A DNA stretch of 64,000 bases from Eumeta japonica (GCA_005406025.1 BGZK01000093.1:372001-436000), one strand, 5' to 3'. Positions 11,713-24,944 are shown, counted from the stretch's first letter. The notes: a model not told the origin generated them from the letters alone. Made by a program: numbers and translations.

Positions 11713-12176
11713 TGTACATATACATAAATTTTTTTACAAATATAATAATTAGAGCTCGCTTTTTAAAAATTGATTTTCATATATCGCTAATGGTACAAAA
11801 TCGTTATAAACATTTAATAAACATTGAATATTGTATATAACCTTATTATTCTATTACGTTATAGTGCGTTCGAGTGTACAAAATGCTTTATTGGGGCTTC
11901 AGTAATGTCCTATAGTGCCATTTGTGTTGTATACCTCCTGAGCATTGGGATGTTTAAGGAAAATGCAGCAGGAACGTTTGTATACATTGTGATCATGTGA
12001 CACTAGTCACGTAGCCTTATTATTAGTATCATCATCACACTATTATATGAATATAATAATTAATATTTTATACTCTATTCACAAGATAATATTATTTTCA
12101 GATAATAACTTATCGTTACTTAAATTTAAAATGTGATGACGACGTGAAGATGACAATTTAAAGCAGATAAGTTATA
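11713..12176. other. AT-rich non-coding stretch
   Basis: Nothing recognised between the mariner and the next repeat. Confidence 0.45.
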
Positions 12177-12830
12177 AAACTAGCGAGTACTCGCCCACTT
12201 CGCTGGACGTAAATTACATTCAGCAGTTTTTTTTAAATATTTAAATGTGATCCGGGTTTCGCTCCCATGGGCATAGAATGAATTCCTTCATTTTCTATAT
12301 CGGTCAATTTTTCTGTCACTTTTATTCGTGATCATGGTCCCTGGTTAAACTGCCGAATTCGGACCCCATTCCATTTTCGATACCAATACAGAACTCGATA
12401 CCGATTTTTGTCCTCCCTTGGGCGTTAATGTTAGTAATAACAAATTACTATTTATACTGCAACGGACATCCAGAGAAACATAATATTATAAGAATCTTAA
12501 AATCATCTACAAACGATTCCGCGTCTAATGGTCAAAGTTCCAATTACAATCGGTTCAGCCGACAGCGTATGACAAACATCCATACATACATACTTTTACA
12601 CTTTCTATATTATAAATGGCCTGTGACCATCTACAAACGATTCCGCATCGATTGGTCGCAGTCCCATACCGATAGGTTGAGTAGTTTTTGCGTGATGCGC
12701 GGACAAAAAAAAAAACAATTTTCATTATGTATGCATATACAGAAGATACTGCACATAAGTTTTACTGTAAATCGAAAGAAAATAAAATATGAAAAATTGT
12801 TATTTCCGAATTTATAACATGCATTCGGCA
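12177..12830 (-). mobile_element. Helitron-like repeat mosaic with an internal direct repeat
   Basis: Begins on the plus strand with 'actagcgagtactcgcccac'. On the minus strand this gives a GC-rich segment ending CTAG followed by T, as at 6620. The block 'catctacaaacgattccgc' occurs twice, from 12503 and from 12628, 125 bp apart, each followed by diverged versions of a 'ggttcag/gttgagtagttt' motif that is also present at 6.7 kb. The 129-codon open frame here (12428-12817) has no domain and is a by-product of the repeat. Confidence 0.5.
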
Positions 12831-12911
12831 TCATTTTAGTACGATGTCAGGAGAATTAGAGTTTATTGGTACTTCTGTATTTTTGGTATCACTATAGATA
12901 GCGATCTTTGT

Positions 12912-13095
12912 TGGGGTCGTTATTTCAGTAAGTCGGTGAAAAGGCTTAGCTCTACGGTATATGAAATGTACAAGAACGAATCGAAATTTTACGAATTGTT
13001 GATACTACTGTGTTCTTGAACATTAGATTGGATTCAATGGAGTTGTTATTTTGGTAAGTTGGATGAAATGGCTTGGCTCTGCTGCCTATGCTGTT
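12912..13095. repeat. Short diverged direct repeat, 126-bp offset
   Basis: 'gtcgttatttcagtaagtcg' with 'ggcttagctct' near 12916-12952 recurs as 'gttgttattttggtaagttg' with 'ggcttggctct' near 13042-13080. It is probably part of an old repeat of unknown family. Confidence 0.5.
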
Positions 13096-13614
13096 AAATA
13101 GATGCAAAATTTTTACAGTACATAATAAGTATAAATAATGATAAAAAAATTGGAAATTTAACTGTATGCAACGTCATAGAGTGATACGAAATTATAATAA
13201 TGTAAGAAAAATAAATAGAAATGCATAGAAAAATATTGAACGAGATAAATTAAACACAACATATTGAATTTTATTTACATTTTATTCGATTGCATGAAGC
13301 CATAATTTAATTTGAGGGGCCTTTTGTGCTCAATATGCTCGTTGCAGATATAAAAAAGTTTAGCTTTATACAAATGAAAACCATTAATAAATAAAATCTT
13401 GATTGAAAAGGGTAATATACAATTTTTAAACAGTTAGAGGTTAAATTTAATATCCATGGGTTAACCAGCTCAACTTCTCATACTGAGGTACTGGGGTTGT
13501 TTCTTAATGATTTGTATTTTACTACCGTGATAGGATAATTTTAAAAAATAACTGCCCTCATATTTCTTGCTTGTAATTTTTGATGGAAAACTGTCTTCCA
13601 AGTAAGCGGTAAAC

Positions 13615-13878
13615 TTATAAAATACAACAACGCATTTCAAATGTTGTCATATATGAAATAAAAGTTTTTTTTTTTGAATTTCCAATCTTTGTTTTGATTA
13701 TAAATGAAGTCTCTGTCTCTTGCATTTTAGAATCAGTAATATATTTTTTTAGATCTTGCGATGAATAAAAAGGACATATTTTTGCTTCAAAATCTACAAA
13801 AATATTTATCGAAGATTGTTCTGATCTTTTTATATATACAAAATCATTATAATCATCCATAAACTGTAAGTATGTCAT
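13615..13878 (-). other. Unassigned 87-codon open frame
   Basis: An ATG-initiated frame with a fairly even amino-acid mix (start MTYLQFMDDYNDFVYIKRSE). I recognise no domain, signal peptide or membrane segment, and there is no obvious promoter or splice context. It may be a fragment of an unrecognised mobile-element protein or chance. Confidence 0.15.
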
Positions 13879-14298
13879 TGTGCTATAACTAAATAGTCGA
13901 AAGTTAGAGAATTGACTTCCATGTACGGCGCCGTCTGGTCTATGATATTACATCCATAAACAAGGCAAAACTGAGCAGTTTGCGGTCGGAATATTTTTGT
14001 GATCTTCCGTCAAGCTCATGCATAAAACATGGTGAAAGTGAGTTCGAAGGGAAGTTTTTTTCCTCTTAAAACGTACCGCAATGAATTCTTTGTTTCTGAA
14101 ACATTAAATTTAACACACGAATAAGCATAAGAATACGTCGTTCTAGGTTATTATCGCGGTTATTACTGACAACAGAAAGGTACATGGAAGCCAGATGTGG
14201 CGAAGGAAGTCTACGAATCATGTTTTTTAATTTTGAACCGTCAATTATCGCAAGGAAAAGTTAATTATAAGAAATCGTCTTACAATTCAAAGCGGCAG

Positions 14299-14870
14299 TT
14301 TTAGGGTTCCGTATCTACAATTAAGAACGGATTACTTGTAAGATATTAGTCTCACTCCCGTGTCTGTTTGGTTGACCGTATCGTCACAGGCTATGTTCTC
14401 AGATTTTATTCGACAAAAATATTGTGATTTCGTATATACATATACAGGGTTAGGCGATACTACGATGAACGTATAGCATTTATAAACGCATTCCTGTTTT
14501 TTAATGTGTTTTAATTTTCGGGTATGAAAAGTATAAATATATTTCTTATAATTTTAAAATTAATAAAAATATTAAATAAAATGAACTAGAAACGAAAATT
14601 CTCTATTGTCTCCGGAGTTACTGAGTCTAGAATTTCGGAAAAAATATATAATAAAATACAGAACATTACTCATAATTTATAGGAAAATCAAACTGACAAT
14701 ACAAAATCTTTAAAAGTTCCTCAGGAAACAGAAAATAATCGTGAAGAAATGATGTGTGTAAAATGTAAAATTTAATTTCATGAAGATCAATGCCCTTGGT
14801 GATATTAAATTACAAATTTGATATTAGTACGGAAACTGTCTTACGAGAGACTCGTATTTTGCCGGTTTTT
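14299..14870 (+). repeat. GGTTCCG-family repeat, near full copy
   Basis: Starts 'ttttagggttccgtatctac' and ends 'ggaaactgtcttacgagaga' ... 'gccggttttt', the diagnostic two ends of the family. The interior includes 'tgttctcagattttat' and AT-rich sequence and encodes no protein. Confidence 0.65.
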
Positions 14871-15160
14871 GAACACTTTTATTTATAATAGTGTCACCTG
14901 TCCCGGTGTTTGTCTGTCTTTAATCAATTCTTGCAAGTTAAATTTAACCCACTTCCCGATTTTCGATTGAGCTGAAAATTTTCATTCGCACGCAAATTGG
15001 ACGACAATGCAAAGATCTTGTACCACCGAGGTGGAGTCAAGAAATGATGGAGACAAGGAAACTCGTCAACAACGGACAGTATAGATACGAAATTTTGTAC
15101 ATGAATTTGATTGTTATTGCCTGATCTGAACATCATCGTGACGTGGCTGCACACTCAGGG
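14871..15160. repeat. Probable interspersed repeat fragment
   Basis: Sequence such as 'gattgagctgaaaattttca' followed by 'gagacaaggaaactcgtcaa' resembles a common lepidopteran repeat interior in my recollection. No ends are visible, so the family and limits are uncertain. Confidence 0.35.
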
Positions 15161-15351
15161 TTAGCTTCCGAACTTCTCTTAATAGCGAACAGCATAACCA
15201 CAAAATTTTATATGTGCATTTAATATGATGACTCATTCAAAACACTATCATGACACAACTGCTGCGGTCAAGGTGGGCTTCCACTAAACGGACGCAAGCA
15301 AATCCGCAGGAAAACTTATTTTATAATTCTGAATATATAAGTAGCTATAAG

Positions 15352-15399
15352 AGTTTGGTAATTATTACAATATATGACATTGGTAATAATTACTAAACT
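15352..15399. repeat. Inverted repeat, 17-nt arms with one mismatch, 14-nt loop
   Basis: 15352-15368 and 15383-15399 are reverse complements except at one position. Confidence 0.85.
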
Positions 15400-15457
15400 A
15401 GTTTTTATTAAGTACTATCAAACAATACTAAAAGGTGAACAATAAATAATCGTAACG

Positions 15458-15688
15458 AAAATTAAAAATAAACTTATCTCGATTAGAAACAATTTATATA
15501 GTCTAACCGTTAATCGACATTAAAGTTCCTTACATTCGCCAGCAGGAGAGAAAAATAGAGAGTGCAACACGGTTTTATTCTGGTAATGTAATGGTTTGAC
15601 AAGAAAAAAGAAACTGTAATGTTGATCAACGGTTAAAATATAAAACAATAGCCTGTTTCTAATTGAGATAAGTTTATTTTTAACTTTT
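15458..15688. mobile_element. 231-bp fold-back element
   Basis: The left arm (about 15458-15544) matches the reverse complement of the right arm (about 15578-15688) along nearly its whole length. The outer ~30 bases are almost identical ('aaaaataaacttatctc' then g/a 'attagaaaca'). 'taaccgtt.atc.acatta' is shared further in, and 'ttacatt..ccag' close to the loop. The right arm has an extra insertion of about 18 bases. The GC-richer loop is 15545-15577. It has no coding capacity. It is typical of a fold-back or palindromic MITE; RNA from it would form a long hairpin. Confidence 0.75.
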
Positions 15689-15989
15689 AATTGCTTTTTG
15701 TATTTAATAGCTTGTTTTAAATTTATAATTATATATGTATTTTTTTTTTTATAAATTTGAACTAATAAGTGCGAATATCAGAAAACAATCGAACAGTTAA
15801 ACATTTTCCCGATAAAAAGTTTTGAATAACTTTTTTTAAATGCTTCAATCATAACTAATTTGAAGCATCTATATAAGAAATCGCGACGCGAACAAGTTTC
15901 CTTTGCCACGAAAATAGTATCTTGTCTATTGCAACATTTGACGTTTCGAGTACATAAAACGAATGGCCAATGGGAACGTTCCCTAAGTC

Positions 15990-16080
15990 GTTAGTGTTTA
16001 TGTAAATCTCGATATGGAGCTGCTCGGAAGTGCCCGCCGTCCGCCATTTTGGCGCCGCTTTATCCTGTCGTAGACTTTTA
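15990..16080. promoter_or_regulatory. GC island with 'ccgccattttggcgcc' motif, candidate regulatory element
   Basis: A short CpG-rich stretch with a 'cgccattttg' core resembling a YY1/Pho-type site and a palindromic 'ggcgcc'. No transcript start is proven, and the call rests on composition only. Confidence 0.25.
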
Positions 16081-16417
16081 TTCGGGGGTCAAGTGTAACT
16101 CGTTTACCGGTCGCTACAGTACAATCGCTAACTTCCTCTTTTCTTTTAAATTTAATTTGAAGTTTCGTTTTATTTTCTTTTTTCTTTTACATTTATTTTA
16201 GAGTTTCGTTTTGTCTACCTTCATTAAACATTTTATTATGTGAAATAATTTGTTTTTAACATTTGTCCTCGATACTTTTATTTAAATTTTTGATATACAG
16301 CATTCATTTTATATATGCCTATTAAATGTTTTAAGTTTGATGTTTTTATCTTAATTTATTTTATAATAAGACATAACTGCTTATAATATTTATAAGAAAA
16401 ACTACCTGTACAATTGC

Positions 16418-16461
16418 TTTCAAATATTTGACAATTTTCATCAATTGTCAAATATTTGAAA
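16418..16461. repeat. Perfect inverted repeat, 19-nt arms, 6-nt loop
   Basis: The arm 16418-16436 is exactly reverse-complemented at 16443-16461 around the loop 'ttcatc'. Confidence 0.92.
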
Positions 16462-16479
16462 CTGTGACAATTACCACGT

Positions 16480-19400
16480 ACCGTGTTGTATGCGACTTTC
16501 TATTCCAATGGTCTTTTTTATATAAAATACTATATTTAATAACATTTTCGTTACTGAAACCATTGTACATACGTTTTGTAGTCAGTCAGCCACGCAGTTC
16601 GTGTGAGCTTACAAATTTTCCCGTCGTCACGTCAATTATTTTGCTTTGAATTTTGGATCAATGCCATTGTCATACGTTTTGAAATCGTACAAAGACATTG
16701 TCCGCAGCGAAAATTCAATTCACAGACCGTTATACAAATAATTTTAATGCAATATATATATATATAGCAATAAAATGCACGTGAATTTTTTAATAAAAAC
16801 ATCAAATCAGCTTCTATGAACTTGGAAATCGTTCTATATTTTCTATGACGGAAACTGTGGGTTTACACCTACACGAATACACTCAAATATAGTACGACAA
16901 TTCAAATAAAAAGTATGTTTTCTACAGTTTTATTTTATTGTTAGGTGTCTACTGAATGGAAAAGAAATACGTACGGTTGCATTACGGTACGTATAAAAAC
17001 TGCGGGACCTTGCGTTCCTTTGGGAACACGTCAAATAAATTACTGTCGCGTGTCAAGAGCATTGTCCGCTGTCGAGACGTTTTTCTATGAAAGAACAGTA
17101 ATTTTACCAAAGAAGGTTCGTCCGATTCAAACGCGACACGACCAATTACACGCAATTACAAACCTGTGACGTGGGCTTCAGCTTGCGGACATTCTGTCTG
17201 TGCAGACACTTTCCAAAAAAAAAATTTGTAAAATTGGATAATGATAATGCTATTACTTTGCATATATATATGTATACACATAGAGTTTATCATGGATATT
17301 TTTGTAAATATTCATAATCTCCACTCCTTATAATATCATTTTGCCAAAGAAATCATAGTAATTGAAGTAGCGGTTTCTGAGAAAAATAGGTTAGAACTTC
17401 TACGTAGAAATGATAACCTTAGAACAGCTGACGCGTAATTACCGCGCCGAAAGGATCTAGGTGGCCAACCCCATACGCGCTATGCGGACAGCCTGTGATT
17501 TACTTCGAACAATCGCAATCAGTCGCAAACATGCACTGTTAAGAGTTCGTCGCGTCGCACCGCGATTGATCGCGACCGCGCTTGCCGGCTGCCGAACATT
17601 TATTAGGGTTGTGTCTATATTATGTATTTATAAATATATTTTCAATAATATGTTTTTGTTATAGTTATTTTGGCAAAGTTGTTCTAAAAAAGAAGGATAT
17701 TATGAATAGTTGCGAAAGAGACATGATCGAATCCATACTGTATATAAATAGTACATCGAACGCCCTTCGTACTATATGTCGTAGGCAAGGGTCTATAAAA
17801 ATTAATATTGACATCTTTATCTCGGAACAATACCAGAATTGTTATTACTGCTATTTAATCATAAGATTTCCTTAAATAATGTTAACGTTAGTATTAATCT
17901 GATTCGTTATCGATTAAATTCAAATCAACGTTTAACATATCAGAGATGTTTCGTTTAAACTAAAGCCTAGTTGTTTTCAGTTTGATTTACTTCAAGTGTA
18001 GGTTTGCTAATTTTAGTCCGCGATTAGGGCTCCTAAGGCCCTTAGCTTAGCTGCTATAAGCTAAGGGCCGCTTAAATTTCGACGACGATTCAATTACAAG
18101 GCTCATGACGTCCAGCACGACCTCTGGTGGCGGCCGCGCGTTTCGTGCGACGACAAATCGCCGCACGCCCTTTCATCGCGTTTTACTTCGAGTGACGTTT
18201 CCGCGCTTGTTGGTTTTTCGAGCAATTAAAATAATGAGGTCGGGCGCGACCCCCATTCGATTTTCCGCTTTTGTTAATCTGATTACGTTACTTTTATAGT
18301 TTTTTTTTTTAGTGACTAACGCTTTATAATTCTGTGGTGCTGTTATTAAGTGATTGAATCTAAGACGGAGATGTTATTTAGAAGGCTTTAGAAATACACT
18401 TTTTTTTAATGTAAGTCTCAAGGATAAAGTCTATATTGATCGCAAATCGTAAATAGATTTTTACCTGTTAGCCTACGCCAGAAGATATGAGGTTCGATCT
18501 TGACTAAGGACAGGCTACCTAACCTAACGTAACCTGATCAAGCCTCTCGATGAGAAAAAAAATAGTAAGATTTCAGTGATGCCGTGATGAAAGACTTACC
18601 ACAAACATAAGTCAAAATAACTTTTCGCGTCCGCTTTAAGTTTTAATAGTAATCGTAAGCTATAATTGAACAATATATTCAATTGAATTAATAATTGAAC
18701 AATACTTTCAAATATCAAATAATAATGCTCAATATCTATCGACATATAAATACAACTAGTTTTAGCACGATAAGTACAGACATCTAGTTTTTTTTCATAG
18801 TCTAGTCAACAAGTTCAAAAACGTGAAAAATAGAGACAAAAGTCTTAAAAATATGAGCGATAGCACATTCAATTTGGAATAACCTCTAGAAAAATGGGTT
18901 TTAAGGGTTTTGGTACAGGTGAAACAATTACAATTGCTATTAACTAAATAAAATGAAAAAAAAATAGTATTCAGTTTTTTGTTAATAACTTTAAAAGTGT
19001 CAATATTTAAGCAATTTTGTAAAAAACTTGTTAAAGAAGAGAAAATTTGCAACAAAAAATTACAACTTTCGGAACTCTATCTCTATTATTTATAATTTTA
19101 ATTTGACGTTGAAAATAGAGCTCCGCGCGGCTGTTACGGCGTGCGCGCTCCGCCGCTAAAGAGAGTAACATCACATAAAATATTTTTTTTTGTGATGTAA
19201 ATGCAATTTTAATTTTTTTTTTTAATTTTTAGTATCTTCTAAACACTTGAAAGAATCGAGCTCCGTTAAAAAAAGTTACACCTCCATTTCTCAAAAAGTT
19301 ACACAATTGTTACCTAATAAATTTTTCCTTAATTTCCGTTGCCATAAATAATAGAATAAGAGATATAAATAATTGACCTAAAAAATTTTAAACTTCGTGA

Positions 19401-19990
19401 AGCCCTTTTGATATATATATATTTCATAAGATCCTGTAATAAAAGCTCATAAAAGTTTATTCATTTATTAATTACGATTTTTTATAACTATTAAAAAATG
19501 AAATATTCAAAAAATATTGATAAAAATATATTTTTCGATTAATATTTAGTTATGCCTGTTTTCACGTCAAGCAGTGGCAGTAATTCCAATTACTGCCATT
19601 ACAATAAATCGTTACGGAATCACTTGAACGCAGCGCTTGTTGCTGATCGTACTTCGTTTGTGGGCGTACTGATTACAGGAACAACTAACCCGTTTGCGCT
19701 TGCACTCCCGGTGGTTATCCTCTAGAATGTTCTTTAAATATAAATAAATCGGTAAATAATCTAAAACAAATAAGTTTTCGAAAAACTCTTGAAAATTCCA
19801 CCCCAAAAAATGAATTCAATTTATATACATATATTATCAAAATCACATCAAAAGCGCCGACAGAGATGAGGGCGGAGCACGCGGAAGAAATCAATATGAT
19901 AGTCTATTCTTGGATATTTTATTTGCTGAAATTATTTTGCACTTTTAATGTAAATTTAGTTTGCGAGCGCAACTATATAATAAAACAGTA
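16480..19990. other. Unassigned AT-rich stretch with small GC patches
   Basis: No host gene is visible. GC-richer patches at about 17440-17600 and 18100-18200 give open frames (for example 18105-18299) that are rich in Arg and Thr and lack domains. A 13-nt-arm inverted repeat lies at 18037-18069, and 19575-19598 contains an 11-nt-arm inverted repeat. Confidence 0.4.
18037..18069. repeat. Perfect inverted repeat, 13-nt arms, 7-nt loop
   Basis: 'ggcccttagctta' (18037-18049) is reverse-complemented at 18057-18069. Confidence 0.88.
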
Positions 19991-19994
19991 GAAC

Positions 19995-20100
19995 ATGGTG
20001 GTTCTGTACATTTAAAATATATACGATCAATGGAGAGATGATAAGAGAAAGGTGATAAAAGAAAAATTACAGTTTTTGAATCTTTTTTTTTTCTATTTAT
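19995..20100 (+). repeat. Family A repeat, 5' fragment
   Basis: 'ttctgtacatttaaaatata' followed by 'atggagagatgataagagaa' and 'aggtgata' matches the 5' part of the longer copies at 25976-26504 and 52979 onward. The remainder is absent. Confidence 0.6.
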
Positions 20101-20279
20101 CTTTTAGGATAAATCTGTAAAATTACTGAACACGATCATGTAGACATATGTTGTTTAACTCGGATGTCAGAAATAAATGTATGCTCTGGAGTATACAAAT
20201 TCTTTCAAATATACAAAACTATTCTATCTCAGAGTAATGTACTTATATTTTATAATTTGATACTAGCATTTGTCTTGAC

Positions 20280-20542
20280 TTCGTACAAATTGGAATCGTG
20301 TGCGGTATCGGAATTGGAAGCGGGACGGGATGTGGAATGGAAAGCCAGGACCAGGACCGAGGTCGGAACAGAGTGCCGGATTGGGATTGAAATCAAGAGC
20401 TTGACCCAAATTGAAATCGTGAACAGTACCGGAACCAAAATTCAAAGCAGGGACGAAATTGAGATTCACCGCAAATTTTTCCATATAGAAGGTTCACTAA
20501 CACATTCTGTGTCCACGCGGCCGAAGTCTCGGGCCAAAAGCT
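20280..20542 (+). mobile_element. Hexamer-repeat element with Helitron-like 3' end
   Basis: From about 20280 to 20470 the sequence has a degenerate six-base rhythm (units such as 'ggaatc', 'gggatt', 'gaaatc', 'ggaacc'). It then runs through 'acacattctgtgtccacgcg' and 'gccgaagtctcgggccaaaa' into 'gctgg'. This GC-rich end can fold and corresponds to a Helitron-type terminus whose final CTAG has mutated. The tract makes 137-, 62-, 73- and 77-codon frames on both strands because six-base periodicity suppresses stops in several frames; they should not be taken as genes. Confidence 0.65.
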
Positions 20543-20589
20543 GGATACATTATAAATGTGTGGCCTTACATTTATAGTGTATTCGTTTA

Positions 20590-20637
20590 TTGTCATAATG
20601 TCATATGTTTTATGACATAATGACAAATCATTATGTC
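20590..20637. repeat. Triple alternating inverted repeat around 'tgtcataatg'
   Basis: 20590-20605 pairs with 20611-20626 (16 nt, one mismatch). The second copy in turn pairs with 'tcattatgtcat' downstream (12 nt, perfect, 4-nt spacer), giving three alternating copies that can form competing hairpins. Confidence 0.85.
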
Positions 20638-20639
20638 AT

Positions 20640-22196
20640 TATATTATTGTAGCCTTCATATATTTTGTGTATAATCTCTATTTTAACGATAGGATTCTAA
20701 GAGCTTCTTCCACCATCTCATTTTAAACTGACATTTAACAAAAAGTCACTTTTAAAATAAAATTTGCTTTCCTCGTCCTCCTTTTAACGGTTGTTCAAAC
20801 TAAAATCCATTAAAAAGAAGGGATGGAACCGAGAATTATTTTTAAGAGTGATTTTTAATTTAAGTAAGTATAAAAGAAGATGGAGGAAGAGGTGCTAAAT
20901 CTGTATACTAAAAAAAATTATCTTGTTCCTTTCTTTATTTTTTGTAAATAAATTTCATGTGTTTAGATGTGAAATTCTGTTATCAATGATCACAAAAAAA
21001 ATGTTCTAAATTAAATCCCACTATAGCGTGATTGTGTAAACAAATTTTACAGGAATTCAAAACATTTTCTTTATTATAATACCGTGTGGTTGTTTTATAT
21101 GAAGAAGCAAAAACACTATCAAGAAGGGCAGGTCCGCTTTTTCACTGCACGGCGTGTCTGTTTTTAACTTTCAACAAAGAGAACTTTTTGTTTATTTTTA
21201 AAAATTTAGAGCCATACACGAAAAAAAATTATCATGTGTATGTCTGCTATTAATATGTAAAATTTAAATACAAATAAAAAGACTTGAATACAAATAAAAT
21301 GGCGGATTGCAGACGTAAGATGCCGACCTACGCGTACAACAATCGCCTATCGATCCAGTGCCGGTACGATGTATCGCGCGTAGTGTTGTACAGCGGAAAT
21401 TTGTGTTAACTTGAAACAGTCGAATCGATATCGTTGTGATTTCAAAATGACGTCAGTCAAAGCATTTCCACCGTGCGCCCTCAACAGACGTAATTTTGAT
21501 GTTGAATCGGCGAAAGTAGTAATTTTGACGGAGTTATGCTATATTTTAACTCTTTGTTTCTATTATTTTCAAGGACCAATCCGTTAAATTTTACACAGTT
21601 GTCTGTGTACACACATCGAAGCGATATTGTGATACAACAAGCACATTATTTTGTTAAACTTGCAAAAAATTTTCAAAGTAAACGACTACGCAGTATCTAT
21701 AATGGGAAATTTACAGCTTTGTGGAAGCTTTTACACTTATTTAAAAGTATGAAATTAACAGGCTGTAGGGAAAATGTCTACCTCGTAAGCAATTATAATG
21801 TTTTGAAAATATAACAAAAATATAGATAATGGAAAAACAGTTCACACAAAAGTAGTTATTATGAAAATATAAGTAGAGGGTACCTCAATATTTCTACAAT
21901 TTTTATATTAATAAATTATGTTGCTCAACCATAAAATAAAATAATCAACAAATATTAATACAACTGTTAATAATTTTCTAAATTGTCATCGTCTTGTATG
22001 AGGTTTTAAGGCTTCACTAAAACATTAAGGCTGACGTATATTCTGTATTGACTGCGGAACCCTATAATACATGTGGCTCGAAAAGCTTACTCTTTTCTTA
22101 TTCTTTTTTGCATGCTTCTAAAATATGCTATATTAATATTATTTAAGAGTACTACTAATATCATTAACAAAGAAGGGGCATTCATTTTACATTAGC

Positions 22197-22200
<4 letters not shown>
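20640..22200. other. Unassigned AT-rich stretch
   Basis: A modest GC patch lies at 21300-21530. The 92-codon frame 21536-21814 (plus) has no domain I recognise. Confidence 0.4.

Positions 22201-22244
<44 letters not shown>
22201..22244. repeat. (TA)22 microsatellite
   Basis: Uninterrupted TA dinucleotide run of 44 bases. Confidence 0.97.
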
Positions 22245-22248
<4 letters not shown>

Positions 22249-22249
22249 C

Positions 22250-24540
22250 TTCTCACAATAAAATTTCGGTTGAAATGAATAAACACAAAAGCCCAATACA
22301 AATTACTATTTTTTGTTATGTGTAGATCCCCTGAAGCAAATAAAGAACTAATTCTCCTATTTATCTATTTCAATTTTGATCTCTCCTTTATTTCGTCGAA
22401 TTACGACAACATACGTTGCATGCAATGACTGGGCGATATAAGTATTTGAGTTAAGCTTTCAACTGGCAGCGGTCCAATTTCATATGTTATGTACCTACTG
22501 CTGCACTAAATGACCTTTTTTATTGCCACTACAAACGATCCGACGAGAAAGACAGTCATCGTTTTTTTTTCCAAATATTTGTGATACTTTTATATATAAT
22601 TAACAATTTTCATTTGTAAAGAACTACCCTCAAATTTCCTTCTCGCCCTTCTTGAGGTATAATTGCCTTACGAATGAGTCGTAGGTAATTAAAAGGGTAG
22701 TAATTTTGAAGTAGTGTAAATTCTTGATTTTTTACTACGTACTTCAAGTGTTAGTTTACAAGCTATGAAATAAATATATTTTGTATTTGAATTCGAATTT
22801 AAACTTACATTCGAAAACTCTGCCACATCCCGTATACCCGGGCATGTTAAGCAGAAGTATGACAATTATAAGAATTTTTTGCTGATATATTAAAAAACCT
22901 AGCATACAATGGACATGAACATAGTGCATTTTTTTTGTTACACACTTGGTTTCTCTGAAAATTTAGAACCAAGACCTTCAAATTAAAATAAAAATCATTT
23001 ACCTATATTTTTAGAGAAAAGTATGTCAACAGATTAAAATAATATGCTAAAAATTTTTTTCCAACGAACTATTATTTTTTTTTATAAAAAAAAAAACATT
23101 TTCAGATTCATCATTTTTCTGTACCCGACACCCCTGAAACTACAAAAAACTACCAATATATAACAGCTAAAGTATATACATCCTGTAAAACAATATATGA
23201 ATATATAAAAATATATATTAGAACATGTTTTTTTTAATAATATCGTACTTGTCTTTTCATTGTTAATTAGCAATAAGAGCACGAATAATAAAAAAATATG
23301 AACAAAAGTTACATAGGGTGACAATAACATACCTAATTATGCAGAACTCAATTGTTCAGTAAGCCAACAGTGTATAATGACCAGCAATCGATCCAACAGG
23401 CTATTCACTGAGTTGCTTTCAGAGGGTGAATATTGTTCTATTGTTGTCATACGTGGACAGGAAAACTACGCATGAAATAACTTTATCAACCTAAATGCGC
23501 GAGACGATTTATTAATTTAAGTGCTTCTATTTATGCTATAAGCTAGTTTTTGGTACGTATGCATTGACTTCAAAACAATGATCATGCACATGAGCGGATT
23601 CTAATTTTATTTCTAAATTAGGTTTCTATTCCTGCACCATAGACATATCATGATCTTCTAAACATTTCACCTAGCACATATCACCCGCAATGATGTAACG
23701 ATCTTATTGATAACATTCAAATCGTGTTCAATAGTGTAGGAATTATGGTGGAAAACGAAATTCACAATCTTTTATACCTACGAGCATCCCGAAAACCATA
23801 ACACTCCTTTTTAGGTAGTAGTGTAATAAGCCCCTCTTGTAACATACGATATTTACCGTTATAATCTAAACTACAATAATATTTACACGCGCCGCCTGCG
23901 TTATCCCGAGAACAATAAAACATATTTGTCAGGCTCAGTCAAAGCTGTTTAACCAAAATATTGAGCTCTTAACTAAACCATACAATAAAATTGTGTACGA
24001 CTGTACCATAATTTTTCGTAGGCGTTCTACGCCCAAGACCATTTCGCAGCCCCCTGACATAAATGTTGCATTCCCTTTGCAAGCTATAATTTAGCCCGTA
24101 CCCTCACAAACCCCCTTTCACCTACCTTTTATCCACGTTAACTATTTACGATCGCTGCGTCATGGGGTTATCCAAGAAGCGAGTGAGTGGGGTTATCCAG
24201 TTACCCATAAAACTTAAATGTGCCATTTATGAAGCACTTTTCCTGAGACTTACTATATAAGAAAATTGTACAAAAACATGTTTTGAACATGAACATGTGA
24301 TAATATTCATTTAGCTTTATAGAAAGAAGAAAAAAGAGATAAATGTAGTTATCATAAATAAAAATAAAACCGTCGAATCTACCAAATACTTAGTACATAA
24401 ATTTATTTAGACGCAATAAAGATATTACATTTTCATGTTTTAAAATAAGACAGTTTCGGTAATTTGTTCGATATATTAATGTACATTATTTTAAACCCAA
24501 TAAAATAATTATAAATTTACTATAAGCATTGTAAATATGC
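22250..24540. other. Unassigned AT-rich stretch
   Basis: No gene or recognisable repeat end was found. The minus-strand frame 23082-23330 is Phe/Leu-rich from T-rich DNA and is not convincing. Confidence 0.4.
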
Positions 24541-24546
24541 AATTAC

Positions 24547-24578
24547 ATATTTAATCTTTATTTATAAAGATTAAATAT
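24547..24578. repeat. Perfect inverted repeat, 15-nt arms, 2-nt spacer
   Basis: 24547-24561 and 24564-24578 are exact reverse complements. Confidence 0.92.
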
Positions 24579-24944
24579 TTTCATCTCGTAAAGGATATTT
24601 TATCTGAAAAACTTTTATTGAAAACAATATTTTTTGACAATTGTGTTTATGGGAGCTACTAAATGTATAAATGGATTTATCTTATTATGTTAAAAATAGT
24701 GTGTCTCTGGACGACGGTGCTTATTATTTTCTATGTAACAAAGAAGCAAGAAATAACACACATGGATACGTTGTCACAAAGGATTGCGTATTTGCTTTCG
24801 TTTCGCCTACTGCTCCTGAATTTTGCTGTTGCCCCCCAATCTAACGCGACAAATACGTCACGTGTGGCTCTTAAGTGGTACGAACACACAACGCACCTTT
24901 GGGTCACTAAATTGGCAGTAGCACATGCCATGAAAAAAAAAATA

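Noticed and set aside
18470..18530. 'gaggttcgatcttgac' resembling a tRNA B box
   Set aside because: No matching A box, anticodon arm or acceptor stem could be placed at proper spacing.
18505..18535. 'acctaacctaac' resembling the insect telomere repeat (TTAGG)n
   Set aside because: Only about two units followed by a diverged one; this is far too short for an interstitial telomeric array.
20164..20626. Overlapping open frames of 60-137 codons on both strands that look like a charged, repetitive protein
   Set aside because: The six-base periodicity of the repeat suppresses stops in several frames at once. The same effect occurs at 58.5 and 63.0 kb, so these are not genes.
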